Source: Telopea speciosissima
Taxonomy: Eukaryota; Streptophyta; Magnoliopsida; Proteales; Proteaceae
Assembly (NCBI RefSeq): GCF_018873765.1
Contig: NC_057926.1
Span: 54,945,378-55,009,377, forward strand
Reading direction: 5' to 3'
DNA length: 64,000 bases
In this document: in pieces, positions 59,277 through 64,000 of the stretch
Layout: each line of letters begins with the position of its first letter
Position numbering within the stretch: the first letter of the stretch is position 1
Made by a program: the position numbers and the translations under genes
Notes under the pieces: generated by a model
Databases searched by the model: none
Seen by the model: only the letters and a program-made list of their open reading frames with translations
What the model was told of the DNA's origin: nothing

Positions 59277-59827
59277 GGAAAAATTACACTGCGAGTCTGC
59301 GACCCCTGAGGTTTGTCGTAAATACAAAGTGACCCCCTGTGTTTCTAAATTATACAGTCGCACCCTTTCTGATTGGACGGTGTTAAATAATACAATGTAA
59401 AATGCCAATTTTACCCTCTTCTAATATTATTAACCAAAAACTGTTAAATAATACAATGTAAAATGACAACTTTGCCTTCTTCAAATCCTCTTTCCTCTCT
59501 AACCCTTTCTTCTTCTTCTTGATTTTTTTTTTTTTTTTTTTTGGCTTCTTCTTCTCCTTGGTTGCCGTCGTCGCTTTCATCGCTGCCATTCCGGCCAACC
59601 CACAGCTCCAGGAGGATAAGGAATGCAGAATTCCGGAGAAGCAAAAACCTCTTCTCTTCTCCACGCTCTCCTTTAGCCACTTCTCTCTGTTCTCCTTCCT
59701 TCTCTTCTTGATGAAGACAACCACTTCCAACGCCGCTGCTTCTAATTTCTTTTCTCCGTACCATCCAACTAAGATTATCTCTCTCAGTTGCGGCTCCTCT
59801 TCAACGATGCCAATCTTATCTCTTGAT
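59277..59827. mobile_element. Truncated Mutator-like element with possible captured sequence
   Basis: Begins with GGAAAAATTACACTGCGAGT and runs through cccctgaggtttgtcg and gtgaccccctgtgtttc, a pattern common to plant Mutator-like terminal repeats. An internal repeat of tgttaaataatacaatgtaa occurs (59383 and 59443). A GC-richer stretch (59560-59820) has codon-like composition on both strands but no known domain. The element is cut at the unit 4 border, so its second end is missing. Confidence 0.5.
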
Positions 59828-61516
59828 TAAATAGTATATTTAATACGAAAATAAAAGGCTACTAGACTTCGTGAAGCTTGCGCTAAGACACGAAATGGGA
59901 GAAATAACCGCCTCGCCCCAAGAAATGAAAAATTCCCACACTTGTTGGATGCCCCCATGCATTCTCTCATTGGCCAGACTGCCTCTGTCCAACCCTGTTA
60001 TAGACCTATTGCAGAGGGATGACGAAATAGACATGGAATGATTCTTTTAACTATATTTGATGCAGGCCCAGGCCTGCATGCCAAACTAAGCCAAGACCAA
60101 GATTCAAATCGGTTCAAACTATACCACATCATCAAGGTCGATTTACACCTTGTCATGTGGATTTGACTTCAAGAAGACCTCTAACCGATGGCAAGCTGCC
60201 CTTAGCCGATTTCTATAATTCATTACCTTCACATTCCTATATTTTAGGAATTGGAAAATCTATCTAAGAGGTATCGGTTTTAAAGGAAAGACAATCTAAT
60301 AGAGTTGGGTTTTGGGAAGAATTGATTAATGAGATCTCTCCTTGTTTTATTTCTTTCCTATATTTTAGTAAGGCTTTTGTTGATTAGAATATCAACAAAA
60401 GAGAAGACGCCACATGGACAACAACCTTGCACAGTTTTGACTTTTGAGAGTTCTCCCTCCTTGGGAAGAATTTTGAGGAGAGAGAGACAGAAATTCTTTA
60501 ATTTAGTTTTTATTAATTTTGGTATTTCTAATTGTCAAGGAGTGTAGCTTAGATTAGGATTAACTTTTCCTTTATTTTATGATGTAAATTTTGATTTAAT
60601 TGTAGTCGTAGGATAGAATGCAATTAATGCTTGCAAATTAGATTTTATTTTTCTTTCTATGCTCATTCAATAGTGTAAATAGGAGAATATTGTGGTGAAT
60701 GCACTCTATGTCTTTTCATTATCAGTGAAGGTATATATATATATACAAGTATAGATGGAGAAATTCTCTCCCTAATCTAAGGTAATTGATCCCTTTATAA
60801 AAGGGAACTGGATATACAAGATATGAATGTAAAGATGGAAGGATATAGTTGTACATGATACAGGATAAGGATGTACAGGTGGAAGGATAAGGATGTACAG
60901 CTAAGTGAAACGGTAATAAATAGTGACAAATTGATTAAAGAAATTTTATTCAGTTGAATATTGTGGAACTTTGGAGTGTTCTACCTTATAACCTTAGAAA
61001 GTTACATTGCTTCCTTGAAAAGTTGTAAATCTTCATGTATCCTTAAAGAGTCATGTTAAACCCTTTAAAATGCCTTCTTGACTCTCCCGATCCATATCTC
61101 ATAATTTTCTAAATATTGACTTCCATACCATTTTATTAAAGCTTAGTTTTGCGACATGGTAAAACCGTCTTGGCCTGCAATTAATTTCACAACTTAAAGC
61201 ATGGGAAAAGAGAGGGAGAATGATTTGTGATGTACGCTATTGCCATAGTCCAAACTCGACAGTTTGCATTATTCTCTCATTAAAGAATCCCTAATTTCAT
61301 CTTTATTTATCAATAATATATATAAATCAGAAATATCTACAGAAACATTATTTGATGTAGTTTTTGTTGACTCTATTACAATATTTGATTTTAGAACGTG
61401 GGATCCAATTCATCAACAATAAGAATCAAACTAAAATTTTGAGAACTATAGATTACATGAGTTAATATCCTATATAACTTATTAGTAACTCAAGTTTGGT
61501 TTCCATTTTTCCTTGT
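59828..61516. other. Non-coding unit-start segment, copy 4
   Basis: Same segment as 21607-23293 without the deletion of copy 3. Its left neighbour is a Mutator-like fragment rather than the promoter-like sequence found left of copies 2 and 3. Confidence 0.6.
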
Positions 61517-61622
61517 TCAAAGAGTCAACTTCATTGGTCGTATCATCTCATTATCCTCATGGTCCAAAATCTGCATAAATGAGAAACAAAAGATTAGTAA
61601 GAGATTATATAACTAACAAAGA

Positions 61623-61816
61623 GAGAGGGTGGGACTTGGTGCAACGGTATATAATTAAGGTTGCTCCATTGTGATCAAATAGTCACGGGTTCGAGTCTGG
61701 AAACAGTCTCTTTGTAAAAGCAGGGATAAAGTTGCATGCATTATGATCCTCCCCAAACCTATATGTGATGGGAGTCTCGTGCACTAAATACGCTCTTTTT
61801 TTTTCTCTTTTTTTTT
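61623..61816 (+). mobile_element. Au-like SINE in intron 2 of A4
   Basis: Orthologous to 1572-1763. The B box here reads GGGTTCGAGTCTGG, closest to the consensus plant form. Confidence 0.84.
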
Positions 61817-63523
61817 TTATATAAATAACCAAGAGGATATCCATGATTAGAGAAGCTTACATGACAATGGTAGACATATCCAGGTGCAGCAGTGACATTG
61901 AAGGGATATGTTGTATTGGTCTCCACCATATTAAACTTGACAACCACAGTAGTTTGGTATCCAGGCTCTATCTTCACTACATTCTTCCATGTCTTCTCAT
62001 AGTTAGGGATTGTTAACAATTGCCCAATCGCATAGTCTGTCACGTTGCATGCAATTGCATCGTTCTTTGCTGTCATACAATCGGAGAACGTAGTTTCATT
62101 TACCAGCCCTTGAACCTTGATTGCCTGGAAGGTGGCTAAATGGATGTGGAGTGGGTGATTATCTGGGGTCAAGTTGATCACCTCCCAAACCTCGCTGGTA
62201 CCGGATCTCGGAGTTTCCGTCACCGGATCCGAGAAGCTTTTCCCATTAATATAGAGATGGGTTGGGTTTTCGGTAGCACTATCATACTCATACAATACGA
62301 TATACCTCTTCTGCACTACACCTTCACTTGTTGCTACCGGATAATTCACTAGGCTTTTTGGGATTTTTGAATTATCGGGGCGGGTCGGATTACCCGATGC
62401 AATGATGAACTTCATGACGTTTCCGCTCAGCTGGTCTACCGGGCTGCCTGTCGGGTACGGGTAAGGTGCAGTATTGGTTAAGATAGACTCATTGGTTTGA
62501 GAAGGTGAGAAGTCAATTACAACATCGGCAATCTCAGCGGGGGCTAGGAGAATACTCTGAGTCTGGACTGGGGAGTTAAGGTATGATGAATCAGATCCTA
62601 TTTGGACGAATGGGAGGCCATTGGATAAGGAGAAGTTAAAAGTATCTTGCATTGGCGGCATTGATGATCCTAAAACGATACTTCCTTCGTTGGACCTTAA
62701 GATATGGCCAAGCCTTACCGTTAACTATAATGGCATCACCAAAATATTCTGGTTGCCATTGTGGGTGAATGGAGGGGTTATCACCAGTTGAGTTGATGTA
62801 GATGGATCCATTTTTGAAGAAGCTTCGATCGATGATCATCAAGTGCCGATCAAACTCTGATCCAGATGGGAGGTTCAAAGGGTTTTCTACTTTTGGATCA
62901 CGGATGACGTAAGGCCCAATCAGGCCTGCTAAGAGGTTGACACGTGTTAATCCAAGTGCATGATCATGGTACCATAAGTTACCGGCAGCTTGGACGTTTG
63001 GGTATGTGTAGGTTGCTTGGGTCCATTGAGAGCCGGTATCATTGAAATTGGAGGTGAACCAGGAGAGTGGGTGACCGTCGTCTTGTGGTGGATGGACGCC
63101 ACCATGGAGATGGACAACCGTTGGAACTCCACCATTCTTAGGGATGGCAGTGGTGATGGTGTGGTCCCATGAGAAGATGTGGTTTTGAGGAAGGTGATTC
63201 TCCCATGTCACTGATGTTGGCACCTGTTTCAAGGCCTCGATCACTGGTCCAGGTATGGTTGCCTCCTCTGCCGATGTACCATATGCGAAGACTGTTGTTT
63301 TAGGTAAATCACGGTGGAATTTCTGCATGAGCATGAAAAAACCAAATACTATTAATACGTGATTGATCTTAATTTAACGCATACCATAAGTGGAATTTTT
63401 TCACTATCAAATACAAGCTTCCTTTGTAAAGATGTTGCTCGCTTGTTAAAGACTTGGGTAGAACTCATCCTTAATGTTTAGCCATTAAAGAAAAAGGTTC
63501 CTAAATACCTAGGAAAATTATTT

Positions 63524-63698
63524 CCTCCAGTTCTCTGCCCGGCCTAGTTCTCCAGTGCCTCTAATAAATTTATTTTTTTTTTTGGGGGGGGGGGGGGGGT
63601 TGACTCAACCCAAGCAGTGTTCGGGTAGGGTTAGGGTGGTCATTGCGCCCCCCTCTCGTTAGAGGCACTGGGGAACTAGCCGGGCATGGAACTGGAGG
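63524..63698. mobile_element. Foldback MITE in A4 intron 1
   Basis: Orthologous to 3470-3638. The central T and G runs are expanded, and the ttgtgg after them is lost. Confidence 0.72.
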
Positions 63699-63957
63699 GG
63701 ATAAAGAATATATAATTCTCTATATCGAACTATTCACATCCGATGTGAGATTATTACTTTGGTCTTCTGCGTGGAACCCCAACAATGCATAAGTACGAGA
63801 ATTCTTGCATCCATCCATAAGCGGTGCATGATGGAATGCAATTCTAGCTCTTTTGCTTTAAATGATTATTAAAATCTAATTTATGATGGATGCAATAAGA
63901 TTATTTCTTTTGAAATCTTTATCACCTAAATTAAACTAGGTGCATGTGCACGTACAT

Positions 63958-64000
63958 GCACGTAAATATGAGAGGCAATCATATGTCCATTTTTGCCATT
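63958..64000. mobile_element. Small inverted-repeat element in A4 intron 1, cut by window end
   Basis: Left arm of the element seen complete at 3900-4011. The neighbouring sequence tgcatgtgcacgtacatgca is a near-palindrome that differs from the unit 1 form. Confidence 0.5.

Larger units (their letters stand above)
43432..59827. repeat. Tandem unit 3 of the LPR array (16.4 kb, ancestral-like right half)
   Basis: The first about 3.2 kb is nearly identical to the other units apart from one 613-bp net deletion. From about 46690 rightward the sequence differs by frequent substitutions and indels. It lacks the copia, Mutator-like and 6.6-kb LINE insertions of units 1-2 and keeps an intact gene B. 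The last part (57000-59827) has no counterpart in units 1-2 apart from possible promoter homology. Confidence 0.93.
59828..64000. repeat. Tandem unit 4 of the LPR array (right end outside window)
   Basis: Nearly identical to the starts of units 1-3. It contains the unit-start segment and gene A4 exons 3 and 2, and ends within A4 intron 1. Confidence 0.93.
61517..64000 (-). pseudogene. LPR1: LPR1-type multicopper oxidase gene A4, partial, exon-2 frameshift
   Basis: Exon 3 61570-61517 and exon 2 63322-61861 are present; exon 1 lies beyond the window, expected near 64150. Exon 2 is 1462 nt because AAA became AAAA at 62638-62641, which breaks the frame after NARYF. All copper motifs are readable on either side of the break. 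A4 shares with A3, against A1 and A2, the changes at 62578 and in aaaacgata near 62679, so A3 and A4 are closest in this stretch. A homopolymer assembly error is possible. Confidence 0.87.

Noticed and set aside
59383-59830. Overlapping ORFs on both strands (lysine-rich on minus, phenylalanine-rich on plus)
   Set aside because: Mostly translations of a poly(T) tract and a GC-richer repeat segment; kept only as possible captured sequence.

Overview
This is plant nuclear DNA. The coding strand is interrupted by short GT-AG introns, the sequence is AT-rich, and the repeats are plant types: an Au-like tRNA-derived SINE, L1-type LINEs whose ORF1 has a DUF4283 domain and a zinc knuckle, hAT and Mutator-like MITEs, and a Ty1/copia fragment. 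The species cannot be named from the window. A eudicot or magnoliid would fit.

The window is a tandem array of about 3.2 units, cut by both window ends. Unit 1 is 1-21606, unit 2 is 21607-43431 (period about 21.8 kb), unit 3 is 43432-59827 (16.4 kb) and unit 4 starts at 59828. The real genes are all on the minus strand and encode LPR1-type multicopper oxidases (secreted ferroxidases of the Arabidopsis LPR1/LPR2 family). Each unit has a gene A near its left end. Units 1-3 also have a second locus, gene B, about 6 kb further right. Every gene has three coding exons: signal peptide and N-terminus (84 codons), the main exon (486-487 codons), and an 18-codon last exon that supplies the final copper ligands.

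Unit 3 is the only unit with both genes open: A3 (588 aa) and B3 (587 aa). A1, A2 and A4 each carry a different one-base homopolymer insertion that breaks the frame. In units 1 and 2, gene B is a remnant. Only its last exon, with a nonsense codon, and about 260 bp of the main exon remain. The rest is replaced by copia fragments and an orphan LPR-type promoter. That promoter is interrupted by a short LINE tail and by a Mutator-like element that itself carries a 6.6-kb LINE.

Units 1 and 2 are nearly identical throughout. Unit 3 is nearly identical to the others only up to about 46690 and is visibly more diverged from there to 59827. This mosaic suggests recent unequal exchange or conversion superimposed on an older A-B gene pair. 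The spacers contain no convincing genes, but they hold a rich and datable series of small insertions. Among these are several 12-26-bp poly(T)-GGTAA insertions with long target-site duplications, which look like extremely truncated LINE tails.
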